From the NCBI GenBank assembly GCA_012274445.1, contig JAAROD010000015.1, forward strand, positions 1,860,001 through 1,924,000: a DNA stretch of 64,000 nt, written 5' to 3'. This DNA is from Sclerotiophoma versabilis. Its lineage: Eukaryota > Ascomycota > Dothideomycetes > Pleosporales > Didymellaceae. Shown here one piece after another: positions 12,691 through 23,827 of this stretch. The notes beneath the pieces are model-generated. The model was given only the letters and a program-made list of their open reading frames with translations. It searched no databases and was not told the origin of the DNA. Within the stretch, counting starts at the first letter, position 1; every line of letters starts with the position of its first letter. A program made the translations under genes and the position numbers.

Positions 12691-13650
12691 CTCTTCGAAT
12701 CATCCTGCTCCTCCGCATTGTAACCTGCATAGCCCTTGCAAGCTCTTCCAAAGCTACCCTAATTGACGTAGATGTCTGCTGATCACGACCGGACTATCGG
12801 TCCATTACCGTCCGAAGTGTTTTCCAAGGACCGGTGCTTACTCGGAAAGGTAGTCCGCCCGCTGGTGCACATGTGGGGAAGCAGTTTTCTAAGGCTCAAG
12901 GGCGCTCTGGGTGTGGAGGAGTTCTGCGGAGAAAACGCCGCGCTAGAGAGAATTGAGCCTCAGGAACAGGTACCGCTGCCGAGGTTGAGCAGACCTGGAA
13001 ATTTCGTGGTATTGAGACTGCTGTTGCCATCCCAACACAGTCGCGAAACGAAACAGAGCAGTGTGAGAGTGTATGTCCTGGTTGAGACTGTTGAGCGTGG
13101 CTTCCCTAGTTGATCAGTTGTGCTTTGCGCGCCTTCCATTTCCATGTTTAAGGAACAAATGCGGTTTGCAGATCGTATAACACCACAAATTGGAACACGC
13201 CCAATGCAACATTGGTCGATGGCTTCGTGAAGTCTCTGAGCTGCAGCTGCTGACAACGGAAGCGTTGTTGTTGCATTTCGGGAGACGGTTTAGCCGCCGA
13301 GGACCCAGATGCCTCTGACGTGGACTGATTGTCACGATGCGGTCGCAAACAAACATCCTTGCAATCCTTCAGCTCATGTCACCTCATCCGCGGAAAGCAC
13401 CTTGGAGCACTTTCACAATTATTACAGTACTTTTGCAACTGTCATGGTGAAATCTGAACCTGTTTTACATCTGGTATCTCATCTGTAGTGATGGTTTTGA
13501 ACGGGTGCCATGCAGTATGTGCACCGGAATTCTGTCCTTCATGCTTTCAAAACGCCCAAGCCTCCAATCGATGCATCAAATGACCTCAAAGGCCTTGCCG
13601 TGCTTGTGTTGCGATATCCTTCTGTGCGCGCAATGGCTGAGGCGAGCTAC
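12691..13650. other. Intergenic region with no supported gene
   Basis: About 1 kb lies between the GH5 5' end and the 3' end of the small TM-protein gene. Short ORFs (for example 12772-13113 +) show no recognisable domain and overlap ORFs on the other strand. The GH5-proximal half is probably promoter. Confidence 0.4.
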
Positions 13651-14103
13651 TCATTTGCCCTTGGGGTTGTTGAGCTGCTGCTCGTAAAACTTGGCCGGCC
13701 AGACACCCTATATCATATCAGCGATTGAGCTCTGTTTGCACTTTTAAGTTGCTTACCTCGCTCTGCTGGGAAGAGTGGTTGGCCTTGAAGTGCTCGGAGT
13801 CGGGGCCCTTGTTGCTGCCGCCCTCTTTCCTGCCCTCGTTGTCTGTCGCTGTGCCTAAAGGTGGATTAGCAATTGCTGCCAACGCAGCGGCAAGCGCTGA
13901 GTCTCACTGTTGGTACCTCTCTGACTGGCCTGGGCAGGCGCGTGTGTGGGGTGGCCTCCGCCGGAGGAAAAGCGGTTCTCAATGTTCTCAACGCCCTGTG
14001 TCTTGTAGGGGTTAGGGAACCAGTACTGGCGCATGTACAGGTAGTAACCGAAGCCAACGGCACCGCCGGCCATAAAGATCTTGGGTACTGAGAGGGGAGA
14101 CAT
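13651..14103 (-). CDS. Small single-TM protein of unknown function
   Basis: Minus-strand exons are 14103-13908, 13854-13757 and 13707-13651, with introns of 53 and 49 nt, giving 116 aa. All junctions are GT..AG and in phase. The start MSPLSVPKIFMAGGAVGFGYY holds a short Gly/Ala-rich hydrophobic segment (residues 8-24), followed by aromatic/basic YMRQYWFPNPY. The middle is Gly/Ser/Lys-rich and hydrophilic. The last exon encodes GVWPAKFYEQQLNNPKGK. Size, one N-terminal TM segment and a polar C-terminus resemble small mitochondrial or ER membrane proteins, but I do not recognise the family. Three spliced exons in consistent frame make it likely real. It is divergent from the EXS gene. Confidence 0.75.
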
Positions 14104-14633
14104 TGTGTGTTTGGGTGCGGTTGATATTGTGGTGTGAGGTGTGGTGTGAGAGCTCTGGCTCGAATGCTTGGAATGCGATAGTGTGATGAGTGAGGGTAGA
14201 ATGTGCGCGGAGGGGTTGGACGTCGGATTCTGGGAGCTTGGGGAGCTGCAGGTGATATTGCTCGGTTCCAGGCCAATGGTACTGCAGTGGAAGCGCGTCA
14301 CAGTGCTGTTCGATCTGTTCGAATGGTGTCGTCATAACCATTCATTGATGATGCCCTAGGCAAAGCTCTGTGGAGCTATCCAAAAGACGTTAGAGCTGGA
14401 GATGCGGCTGAGATATGAGCCGCTGTGGCTGACTGTGGCTGCGATTTTCAAGACCATCTCCTGGATTAGCAACTGGACACGCAACCACCTCGACATCCAT
14501 CCCTTGCACGATTTGTTGGGAGGAGGAGGAAAGCGTTTTTCGACGACAGCAGGTCACAATAGCTTCATGATTACTCGGCACAAGCAACCTTGGGAAGCAG
14601 CGACCGCGACAGCATTGAGCGCATCCCACCGCC
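14104..14633. promoter_or_regulatory. Divergent promoter region, small TM protein / ERD1-like gene
   Basis: These 530 bp lie between two outward start codons. ORFs run through on both strands but none has family features. GT-rich repeats (gtgtggtgtgagg-like) at 14100-14160 are probably the leader of the minus-strand gene. Confidence 0.45.
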
Positions 14634-15996
14634 ATGGACGGTGATCCAGCTGTCGAGCCCGAACTCGATGGCTTCAGCCGCGTGCTGCCGTTGCCCTACC
14701 GTGTGGCCCTCATAATCGTCCTTGGTATGTCTACATGGGCTTCGTCCTATGAGCCTACCACGACGTCTGCTGACATGTTCTCACAGGCATCTGGGCATGG
14801 GGCCTCAACCTGCACTACCTCTCCCTAATACGCATCGACGTCCCCTCGCTCATCCGCTACCCCTCGCGCTCCTCGCCGCACCACCTCCCGCACCACCTCT
14901 CCTGCTACCGTATCGCGACCTTCCTCTCGATCCCTCTGGCCCTTTCCCTCCTCCTATTCTGGACCCTCACCAACGGCAGCCCCACAGACATCGCAGCGTG
15001 GGAAATCCTGCCAAACCTCTACCTCCTCGTCCTCGTCGTCGGCTTTATCGCGCCCCTGCCTTTCGTCTCGCGCGCGGGCCGCAGTAGGACATTGGCTACG
15101 CTGAAGCGCATAAGCATTGGAGGCATTGCCGAAGCCGCAGACGGGAAGTTTGGCGATATTCTGCTTGCTGATGCGTTAACGTCGTACGCCAAAGTCCTAG
15201 GCGACCTGTTCATCTCGCTGTGCATGTTCTTCTCCTCCTCGCACAGTAGCACCGGTCCGCCGAATCGTAGCTGTGGCGGCGCCTTCTGGGTGCCGTTCAT
15301 AATCAGCATCCCCTATTTGATACGATTCAGGCAGTGTATCATTGAATATTTTCGCGTGCAGCGCGCGAACTCGCAGGTTGGATCAATGTCGAAGGTAACG
15401 GGGTGGGGCGGTGTGCACCTTGCGAACGCCCTCAAGTACAGCACTGCCTTCCCGGTTATCATACTGAGCGCACTGCAGCGCACGCCGGAGCCGGAGAAAT
15501 ACGGGTTCAGTGAGGCAACGTTATTCAGGATGTGGATGGTCGCTGTGGTAGTGAACTCGGGATACTCATTCTGGTGGGACGTGATGCGCGATTGGGACTT
15601 GACCCTTTTTTCGCCAAAGGAGAGGAATAATCCAGAGCACCCCTTCGGATTACGACGACACCGGTACTTTCACGCCAAGGAGTTCTACTATGCTGCGATT
15701 TTTATGGATGCACTGCTAAGGTGTACTTGGAGCTTGAAGCTCTCGCCGCATCTTGACCACTTCAATGATCTTGAAGGTGGAATTTTTACGATGGAAGTGC
15801 TCGAGGTGTTGCGAAGATGGGTGTGGATCTTCTTTCGTGTTGAGACCGAGTGGGGTGAGTACTTCTACATTTAGAGAACGAACATTGCTAATCAGTAACA
15901 GTACGCACACATCGTGGACCAACCCCGGACGACATTCTACTCGGCGACGTGAACTCAAACCGATACGATGACAGCGAGACAGATCGCTCAAATTAG
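14634..15996 (+). CDS. ERD1: ERD1-like EXS-domain membrane protein
   Basis: Exons are 14634-14724, 14787-15854 and 15902-15996, giving 417 aa. Joined in phase, the protein starts MDGDPAVEPELDGFSRVLPL and runs through several hydrophobic segments. It carries the EXS signature: RFRQCIIEYF, HLANALKYS, then NSGYSFWWDVMRDWDL (about 270-285) and the terminal block RRWVWIFFRVETEW. Length and the lack of an SPX domain fit Erd1, a Golgi protein that retains luminal ER and Golgi proteins and recycles phosphate from glycosylation. The last exon ends in a polar Asp-rich tail. An unassigned EXS-only protein is the alternative. Confidence 0.85.
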
Positions 15997-17261
15997 ATAC
16001 CCATAGACTAGACCTTTCCCTTCGCAATGATACCCATTGGCATGATGTGACTAGTTACCGCTGCGGATGTCTAGACCGCAAATTAACAAAAGCATTGCAG
16101 ACACTGAAACCGGGGTGACTAACATCATCTGCATGGTCCCACCTCCATTCGGATTTGGACAGCCTTGACAACCGCCAGCAGGAACACCTTCACTTAGCCA
16201 TGTTCTCTACTTCCTGATTCGGTTAGCAATCCAGAGCTCGAGTTGTTGCTGCCTCTTGCTGCCCACAAAGGTTGCACGGGAGTTACTGTAAACCAGTTCA
16301 ACCTTGGAATCATCAACCAAATGGCTCCCATCGCCAGAGCAGCCGTAGTGCTGAGGCAATACATTGGCAACTTAGAGACAACAACCGCCATGCTCAAAGC
16401 CTTCGAATATGCCACCACCAAGTCCGACCTGGCCCACCTCACCAGCGCCACGCTCATGTCAGCACAACCTCTGTTGAATCCTGGTCACCACGTGGACTAC
16501 AGACTAATGGTGTGTAGAAGCTGGCAACATGATAGTCCCTCAGACTCTACACCGCATGTCACGATCAGATTGGCCACTGAAGAGCAGGCGGCGATGAACA
16601 GGGCTCAATGGCTGCACCTCTACACCGACGATAATGACAATTACGCTGGCCCCGAGCTTCACCAGGAAAGGGACTTTGTCGACAAGGCAAAGAGAAACCC
16701 TTAGGGCACTGGTGACTTTTTGTGCGAGAACCTCTAGGGTGGCTTTCAATGTTTCATTTTGTCCGCTGGGAAGACCAAGATGGAGTACTAGGATGGTGTG
16801 GTGTTCTTGCGTCCTGGAAGCACACATCAAGATGAGTTTCTCGTCGCAGTAGTTGGGCAGTGCGACTGAGTTGACCGTCACCACAGTTCTGCAGATTTTC
16901 GAGTTTTCAAGATGTCATTGCCCCTTCCAAAATAGCTCTATACCCCAACTCAACAATAGTACTCGAACAACAGCTGTCGGTCAGATAGCACGGAGCCCTA
17001 CTATACTAGTTATACTTTGCCAAACCCGAGTCATATATTGACCACTAACAAAGCGATTGGGTTTCCTGTGGGCACTGGTTTGACCATTTGAAGTCGATTT
17101 CTTCCTAGATTTATGCGAGTCATCGATCAGCTCTGCGACCACGAAAACACTCTGGGCAGGGGTTCCTGCGTTAAAAACAATCCCACCAACAACGTCTTGC
17201 ATACCTGCGTTTGCTGTACTGACTAATGCAGCACAAATGACAAGACAGCCAGAACTATCTC
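15997..17261. other. Intergenic region with weak candidate ORFs only
   Basis: No confident gene is seen in these 1.26 kb. One ATG-started plus-strand frame is listed separately at 16321-16704. An overlapping minus-strand frame (16540-16884) starts only with GTG. Both cannot be real over their shared part. Confidence 0.4.
16321..16704 (+). CDS. Doubtful hypothetical protein (127 aa)
   Basis: This is an ATG-started frame beginning MAPIARAAVVLRQYIGNLET. Its amino-acid composition is natural (balanced, few Cys) but no domain is recognisable. The open frame extends upstream without an ATG, and a second plus-strand frame overlaps its 3' end, which would fit a splice or a decayed gene. It may be a remnant or chance. 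Confidence 0.25.
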   Translation: MAPIARAAVVLRQYIGNLETTTAMLKAFEYATTKSDLAHLTSATLMSAQPLLNPGHHVDYRLMVCRSWQHDSPSDSTPHVTIRLATEEQAAMNRAQWLHLYTDDNDNYAGPELHQERDFVDKAKRNP

Positions 17262-18760
17262 TTAATCTCTCTGGAACCAGGAGTCCTGTAAAAGGTCTCG
17301 CGCTGAGGCCCTCGCTGAAGGTTCAAATCGCAACATCCTTCCAATTAGCGCCCCGATCTGAAGTATGTCTTTCTGGCTCAAGTCCACCGTCTGATCAGTG
17401 TCAAAGTACATCTCCTGCAGCCACTCTTGAAGAGTGTAAGTACACTCTTCTTCGGGCGAAGGCGAATAGGTGGTGCGCCACTTTTCCCGCTTGGCTTGTC
17501 TCTCTATACACATGAGCCGCCAGGTCTCTTGCCAACGATGGGGCAAATCTTCTTTGGTCCTCTCCAGCATTTGCGCAATGAGGCCTGAGGGCGTTTGCAA
17601 AATGTTATCGAATGGCAGTTGCCTAGTGACCAACTCGAATAACTGCTCGTAAGCGTTAAATCCGCAAGCGCGGCTGCCATAGCATCTGTATCTGAAACAG
17701 GAACTCACCATACAGCCCATACTCCACAGATCCATCCGATGATCCACTATGTCTCTGAAAACGACCTCGGGAGGTCGGACCGAGATTGGGGTATGAAACT
17801 CGGGAGGAGTGTCTTTGCTTGAGAAACATTGCCCAAAATCGATGATCTTGACCGGGCCGAATCCGGACTCATGATCTTTCGGGTACACGGTAGGCATGAC
17901 AAGGTACCTGGGCATACCAGGCTCAAGCGGAGCTTTGTCGACCCTTTCAATGGGGCTCATATCAGGTTTCCCCAACTTTTGCAGAAAATCTTGCTCTCGC
18001 AAGGCTTGTATCGAGGGAACAGTGAATGCCACGTTGCGCGTATGCAGATCTAAGAATAATGAGCGACGAAGTTCGATATAGATAGGCTTTTGACTTACCT
18101 CCATGTGCTATACCTCGTTCATGCAGATAGCACAAACCAAGTAGAGTCCCCCTCGCAATGCTATTTGCAACTTTTCCAGGGTATCTATACTTAAAGGCAT
18201 ATGCATCAATGAAGTCAGCGACGTTGGGCCCAAGCATCTCTAATACAAGGCAATCATGGGTTCCATTGGGACCCTCAAGCTGGAAGAAGTCTTGCATCAT
18301 CATAAGATGTTGATAGCCGGGCTGATCAGATCGGGCTGCTGTAAGAGTGCGTAAAGCTGTCAGCTCTCGGGTCCGACATCTCTGCTCAGCAACGAGTATT
18401 TTGACCGCAACATAAGTGTGTTCCCTAGCTACTATTAGTGTGACATAGATAACAATTTGGTGAGCCCCAATACTTTTGATCTCGCGCAGCCCAAACAGTA
18501 GCATAGCCACCCCAGCCTAGTTTATGCAGAATCTTGTATCTGCCTTCATTTAAGACATCCCCCAGATGGACCGGATGATAGCCACCGTTCTTGTAGCGGT
18601 GCAAGGGCTCGGCATCAACGTCGCAGACATACTCATACAGTCTCGTGCTTTTCGCAAAGGTGTTTGAAAACTTTCGGCAATAGGAAGGCGCGCGCGGAAA
18701 CCGTAGTCCGTCTAATTGCGAGATAGCGCGAATGCGAGCTTTCACTCCGTAAATGGCCAT
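17262..18760 (-). CDS. SRPK-like serine/threonine protein kinase
   Basis: Minus-strand exons are 18760-18474, 18424-18099, 18049-17709 and 17642-17262, giving 444 aa. Kinase motifs are intact after splicing: Gly-rich loop KLGWGGYATVW (80-90), ATP-binding Lys 104 in YVAVKIL, catalytic HGDLHTRN (Asp 205, Asn 210), DFG at 275-277 (IIDFGQCF), RPPEVV in the activation segment and DLWSMGC in helix F. The YHPVHLGDVLNEGRYKI lead-in and the split catalytic domain with a short spacer are typical of SRPKs. Lineage-expanded SRPK-like kinases are common in Pezizomycotina and often diverge in substrate. The fourth-exon acceptor is chosen so that FELVT follows DLWSMGC directly. Confidence 0.85.
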
Positions 18761-20900
18761 CCCTGAAGTGGATGAGTCGGCTCTCTTGAGGTTTAAACTT
18801 GGTGTGAATAGACCATCACGTGCGATTATGAAAGCGTGATAGTGGAGTATCGGAGTGACGGTGGATGGAAAGCTACAAACAGCACTAACCCATTTTGAGT
18901 GATTTGACGTGCAGTGCCTTCACTCTTATCCTCATCCATTCTCCGCACGCTCTCCCAACTTTCAAGACCTCTTCCCAAAAACTGCAACACCATATTCCAT
19001 GAGCCATGATGCAACGATTCTTGGCCCTTTTGATTCACTCGTTCTCTTGTTTAGGAGTTACAGGCGTACGTCGTACAGAGAGAGCGACCATGATGATTGC
19101 CCTCCAGCTTGGTAAGCAGTGCCGACCATCGCGCCAAATAGCATATAGACTTCGCGTTCTCCAATCTTCTTTCCACCTGATTTCTGGACTTTCTGCCACC
19201 CATCGCCTGTCGCAACGCCCAACTTTCGCTTGTCAATACCGTATACGCTCACCGATCCTCAGCCTCCTCCTTCCATTTGACTTATCCACAAACACTCACA
19301 CCCTGACTCGCCTAACTTCAGCCAACTGTTTTCAACTACATTAATCCATTCTCCGACATTACGTTTGAGTCCCTCATGCAGGATGAATCCCCAACCTTGG
19401 GATCAATGCTTCAGATGTCGGGGCAGCACTGGGCTGACCTTTTCGATTGGGATACTTACACCTTCGGCGCTCATGTGCAGGCTCCGATCAATACGATATG
19501 AGAGAGAAAAAGATGGGTGCTAACAAAAGGGCAACAGTTGGAGACTCGTCGTTGCAAAAGCGAGGCGCAGCCAAGAGAGAAGCATAAGGCGATCGGCATG
19601 TCCTAAAGTACTCAAACGAACAAGATGTCTGCCTTCATGTGTGAGAATCCAGGTTGTGAATAAAAGTCATTTAAGCAACGCGCTTCTGGCTCATTATCTA
19701 CTGTAACACGCCGGTAGGCGTCAGTACCCTTGTCTCGCACAGAACTGCACGTATGCCTTCACCAGGAAAGACAAGCGTGTCGACCACATGCACGTCGGCA
19801 ACAACGATGAGACTTTGTTTGTCTGCCGGAGATATAATTGCACAGCAACATTCATACGAGATATTGCACGGCTACATATCAACCATTTCGCGTACGTACA
19901 AAAACATCGAAGCTGGCCAATGCCCAAGTGCAGGTTTGGTCTTACAGTCGGGTCCTGCAACTCTTTGGATCTCCTACTAGATCACCTGAGAAAAGAACAT
20001 AACACACGCAAACTTGCCGAATTTGCTGTTCTTCTTCTCGACAGAGGCTATGAGTACGTTTCTCTTCAGATAGTTAGTCCTATCTGTCTCGACACTGGCC
20101 GCTTCAAACATCATGCCGACTTCTACCTCCATATCCTTCTGGCTCACACTCCCGATAGGATGACCTATTGAGTTTGTTATCCGAAAGACAACGTGGGTAA
20201 AGAGGAACATGGACGATTCTGTGACATCCATCAACACGGTCATGTTCAAGGACTTATCAAAGTTGCTCTCTGTAATCTGGCTCAAGGCCATGGTAACAGA
20301 TCCGCCTGCGAGCTTCTCCGCGCTTATGAGGTTATCACCCATGGAGTACGCCAGCACTGCCGCACTATATTGAGTCTCTGGCCTGGCTTTGAAGATAATC
20401 TGGTGCGGTTCGACATGGAGCTGTGCACTATTTGGACTGCTTGTATACATGCTGCGTCATTTCTGTTTCTTGAGAGCCATTCCTTTACAATAATGCGACA
20501 TCTCTTGGGCCTTTCTGTAAAATAATTGAAAATCCTTACATCTGTACACTTTACGGTTCTGATGCCATCTCGGTCTTCCACATGTTTACTTACTCCCAAC
20601 AGCATTAACAACGCTGGAATTAGCAGTTGACGATATCATGATTCGCTCGTACCGAAGGTACTTAAGTGTCTCTTAAAAGACCGTAGTAATGCTTTCCAAA
20701 AGCCCGTCTATCCAACATCATGCATGGACTGACCCCGTCAAGCACGGATAGCTTGTATTTATAGAACTCCGCAAGGCAGACATTCCTCTTCCAAGTGCAG
20801 AGTAATTCATATTCATTCAGCATTTATAGCCACGTGATTTGATTAAGAAAAAGCTTTGGCAACCACAGTAAAAGCATCCCAAACAACCTTCTCTTAACTA
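18761..20900. other. Gene-poor region
   Basis: About 2.1 kb hold no confidently recognised gene. Most of the small ORFs seem to be chance. The only candidate with natural protein composition is on the minus strand at 19977-20450, listed separately. I saw no terminal repeats or transposase motifs. Confidence 0.4.
19977..20450 (-). CDS. Hypothetical protein, unrecognised (157 aa)
   Basis: This ATG-started frame of 157 codons begins MYTSSPNSAQLHVEPHQ. It has a natural mixed composition and a hydrophobic-aromatic core (SSMFLFTHVVFRITNSIG). An in-frame stop lies just upstream of the ATG. A second open minus-strand frame (to 20611, rich in Arg/Lys) precedes it in a different phase, so an upstream exon is possible. 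No family is recognised. Confidence 0.35.
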   Translation of the reverse strand: MYTSSPNSAQLHVEPHQIIFKARPETQYSAAVLAYSMGDNLISAEKLAGGSVTMALSQITESNFDKSLNMTVLMDVTESSMFLFTHVVFRITNSIGHPIGSVSQKDMEVEVGMMFEAASVETDRTNYLKRNVLIASVEKKNSKFGKFACVMFFSQVI

Positions 20901-22334
20901 TCAGGTGTACCATGTCACCTCCGGTATCTCGTCTAGCAACTGGAACCTCCCTAATTCCCGGTTCTTGTACGCCACAGGGTCATGCAAGGTATGCGTACGA
21001 ATATCCCTCCAAAACCGATCAAGACCAACCTTCTGACTTGTCGCTTTCGCACCTGTCACCTCGAAAACTCCTGCGGTAACTCGTAGACCAGTGTCTGTTG
21101 TGACGACCTTGACGCTTGCAACCCACTCCGCTAGCTCACCACGCTCCCGTGCTGTAAGCTTTGCTCGAGTCGCGAGATCTCCGGAGTACGTTGCATAGAT
21201 TCTATTGGCTTGCTGACCCGCGCTGTCTGCGAGCGCGACGGCGGCACGGAGGTGGGCGTGGAAATTACCATAGCGCTCGAGGATGTAGAACTCATCTGTT
21301 GCGCGTTCCTTGTTCTGGGCTTTTTTAGTAGTGTTGAGTAGTTCAGAGAAGATACTAGTCTTACATCCCCGCCATATGGCCATGCTCGAGTACCCTTAAC
21401 TGTATACTTTGATGCGAATTGCTGTGCGCCCAGTGCAATGCCAAGGTAGAAATTGCTGAAAACGAGTTGGATCGTGGGCAGCAACAGGGATGCAAAAGGA
21501 ATCTGAAGCACCTTCGGATCTGGCTTCTTCTGCTCAGTATCCCATCCCAGTGCGTCCGACCATGGGACTGCTACATTCTCAATTCTCACACTACCAGACT
21601 CGGTCAATCGCAATCCTATGTTATTCCAGTCGTGTGAGAACTGGATTCCAGGCTGATCAGTAGGAACAAAAGCGAAAATATGGTCTCCAGTTCCGTTGAA
21701 GTCACCTTCGAGCACGGTCAAGTCAGAGATGACACCGCCGGTGTTGAAGTGCTTGAAGCCGTTGAACACGAGATTGTCGTGTTCGACAGTAATCTTGAGA
21801 TCGTTGTCTCGTGGGTTCACTGCGCCACCGATAAAGTAGTTGTTCTCGATGATCAACTTTTGGTATCTGTCTGCTTGCTCTTCGGTTCCGACCACATTCG
21901 CTGTTGTGCTCCACAGCAAGTGATATCCCAGCAGCATTCCAATCGACCTTCGACTGTTAGAACAGAACCTAAGAAAAATATGATGTTCCTTACCCATCCG
22001 CCTCAGCAACTTTCCGAATGATCTTGTAGCCCACGCTCCATGGCTGCTCTCCGCCACCATATTTCTTGGGACCGAGGATCTTCAGCAGACCAGCATGCTT
22101 TAACAGTGCGATCTCAGCTCTGGGAGACTTGTTCTCTTGGTCCCTCAAAGCAGCGTCGACGGCAAGGACATCTGCAACGTTTTGAGCGCGCTGGAGCCAG
22201 GCCGTCTCGTCTGTTGGGATGTTGCTCCATTTCTCCTCATACTCTGAGTAAACTGCTGGGTCGCGGAAAGGAACCTGTTTAGCATTACCGTGAGTAGTGG
22301 TACCGTTTTTGCTGGTGCCATTTGTTGAAGCCAT
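20901..22334 (-). CDS. Acyl-CoA-dehydrogenase-fold flavoenzyme (DszC/SfnC-like)
   Basis: Minus-strand exons are 22334-21994, 21947-21365 and 21314-20901 (introns 46 and 50 nt), giving 445 aa. The N-terminal helical domain (LLKHAGLLKILGPKKYGGG) leads to a middle beta domain with GGAVNPRD, LVFNGFKHFNTGG and LTESGSVRIENVAVP. A C-terminal helical bundle follows (TRAWPYGG..ATDEFYILERYG, ANRIYATYSGDLA). This is the pattern of class D flavin monooxygenases of the DszC/SfnC group (dibenzothiophene or sulfone desulfurisation, annotated in fungi as thermophilic desulfurizing enzyme family). The catalytic-base Glu of true acyl-CoA dehydrogenases was not identified. The first 20 residues (Ser/Thr/Asn/Gly-rich) look disordered. 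The substrate is unknown; sulfur or nitrogen salvage is plausible. Confidence 0.85.
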
Positions 22335-22829
22335 CTTGAGTATGATTGTCGTGAAAGTGCGAATGGAGACCTTTCATAAGGCCATGAACACTGGAGCTTA
22401 GAGGGCTTGCTGCATATTGCGTGCTACACGCCCACATATTGCCCATTATGCCGTTGTGCGGGGTTCGTTGTCCGTCGTTTCGATGTCGAAGAGGAGACAA
22501 TTCCGCGACTGGCTCCAGCATCTCATGGTAGACTACAGTACAGCCGATATACACCGATTTGCTGGTTCCTCACTAGTCAGGATCTTGGTTACTGCGGTGC
22601 TCATCGAAACATGTATTAACAGCGGCGCTAGCACATATGAGCTAAGCATCATCGGTCTAGTCTGGCAACTACATTATCCGACACGTTCGCAATCATTTAT
22701 CGCAATCACCTCATCCTCCGCAACTCCAACTTCCCCTGGATGGACCACGTGTCCCATAACTCCCAGATGAACCCTAAGACCAAATAAGACCAAGATCTGC
22801 ATTTGGTATCAAAACCCCTGAGCTTCTCT

Positions 22830-23827
22830 CTACGCCCTCTTAGATTTCGCGAAGTACCGAGATGTGTCACCCAACGGCAGTTCCACAATAGAGTCCTTCA
22901 GAAGTAGATGGAAAGTCAAGTACCTGTTAAGCTCAGCAGGTGTATTGCAGGAATGAGCACTAGGAACTTACCAGCCAATCAATCCCGCAACGAAACAGAA
23001 GCCGCCTCCACCTTTCTTGAGTGCGATGGACGCAGCAACGTGTCCATCCGCAACAGCAAAATAGCTAGAAGCTACGAGCAGGAAGCCTAAGACCACAGTG
23101 AAAAAAATCGCAATGTAGACTAGGTTAGTCGGCAGTGAGGCAACAAGGAAAACGACTGCAAACACCGTCCATACTGTGACTGTATCAGTATTACTCTTGA
23201 AAGAAGCATTGATCAACCCACAGATCATGAAGAACCCCAGGGCGTTGTTCAGCTCGGTGGTATTGTCACCGTAAGCTTCGACGACTCCAAAGGCTGGTGT
23301 CAGGATTGCCCCGTAGCCTGCATAGAAGAGACCTGACGGATCTAGCACAACTCGACTAAGTTTGGAGGTAATCAACTCACCGAAGGCACTGAAGACTGTG
23401 TACGCAAAACCGTTTCCAACAGAAAGCTCCCACTGAGCTGTAATAAGCAGACCAAAAGCTGCTGCAAAGAAGAAGTTGGCAACCTTCTCAAGTTAGTCTA
23501 CGGTTATACGCTGGTCTTGAAGATCCTACAAAGACATTGTTGGTGGTCACACCGCGCCACTCCATCAGACTCAGTGATAGTGTAGTCAACGTTGTTGCGA
23601 AAACTCCAATGGCAAGGGCAGTCTGTGATAGTCAGCAACAGACCAGCATGTCTCAAGAAGCCTCTACTCACTCCAGATCCCAAACTCTTTGGTGTGCTTT
23701 TGTTAGGCTCATTACTTTCGACCGTGGGCTGCTTTTCAACATCAGTGTACTTCGCATGCGGTTTGTCGTCGAGATGTTCGATGCTGTCACTTTGAGATGA
23801 GGAAGCCATTCTTGCAATCAGACCCAT
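22830..23827 (-). CDS. GPR1/FUN34/YaaH-family acetate/ammonia transporter
   Basis: Minus-strand exons are 23827-23672, 23622-23530, 23483-23381, 23332-22972 and 22923-22830 (introns 46-49 nt, all in phase), giving 268 aa; a second ATG six codons in (MASSSQSDSIEH) is equally plausible. After a polar N-terminus, six hydrophobic segments follow. Family motifs include LTTLSLSLMEWRGV, AQWELSVGNGFAYTVFSAFG, YAGYGAILTP..GVVEAYG and the tail FHLLLKDSIVELPLGD. Such proteins (yeast Ato1-3, Aspergillus AcpA) move acetate or ammonium across the plasma membrane. The usual NPAPLGL-like motif before TM1 is not visible; the sequence there reads SLGSG, splice, TALAIG. It lies tail-to-head behind the flavoenzyme gene, both on the minus strand. 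Confidence 0.87.
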
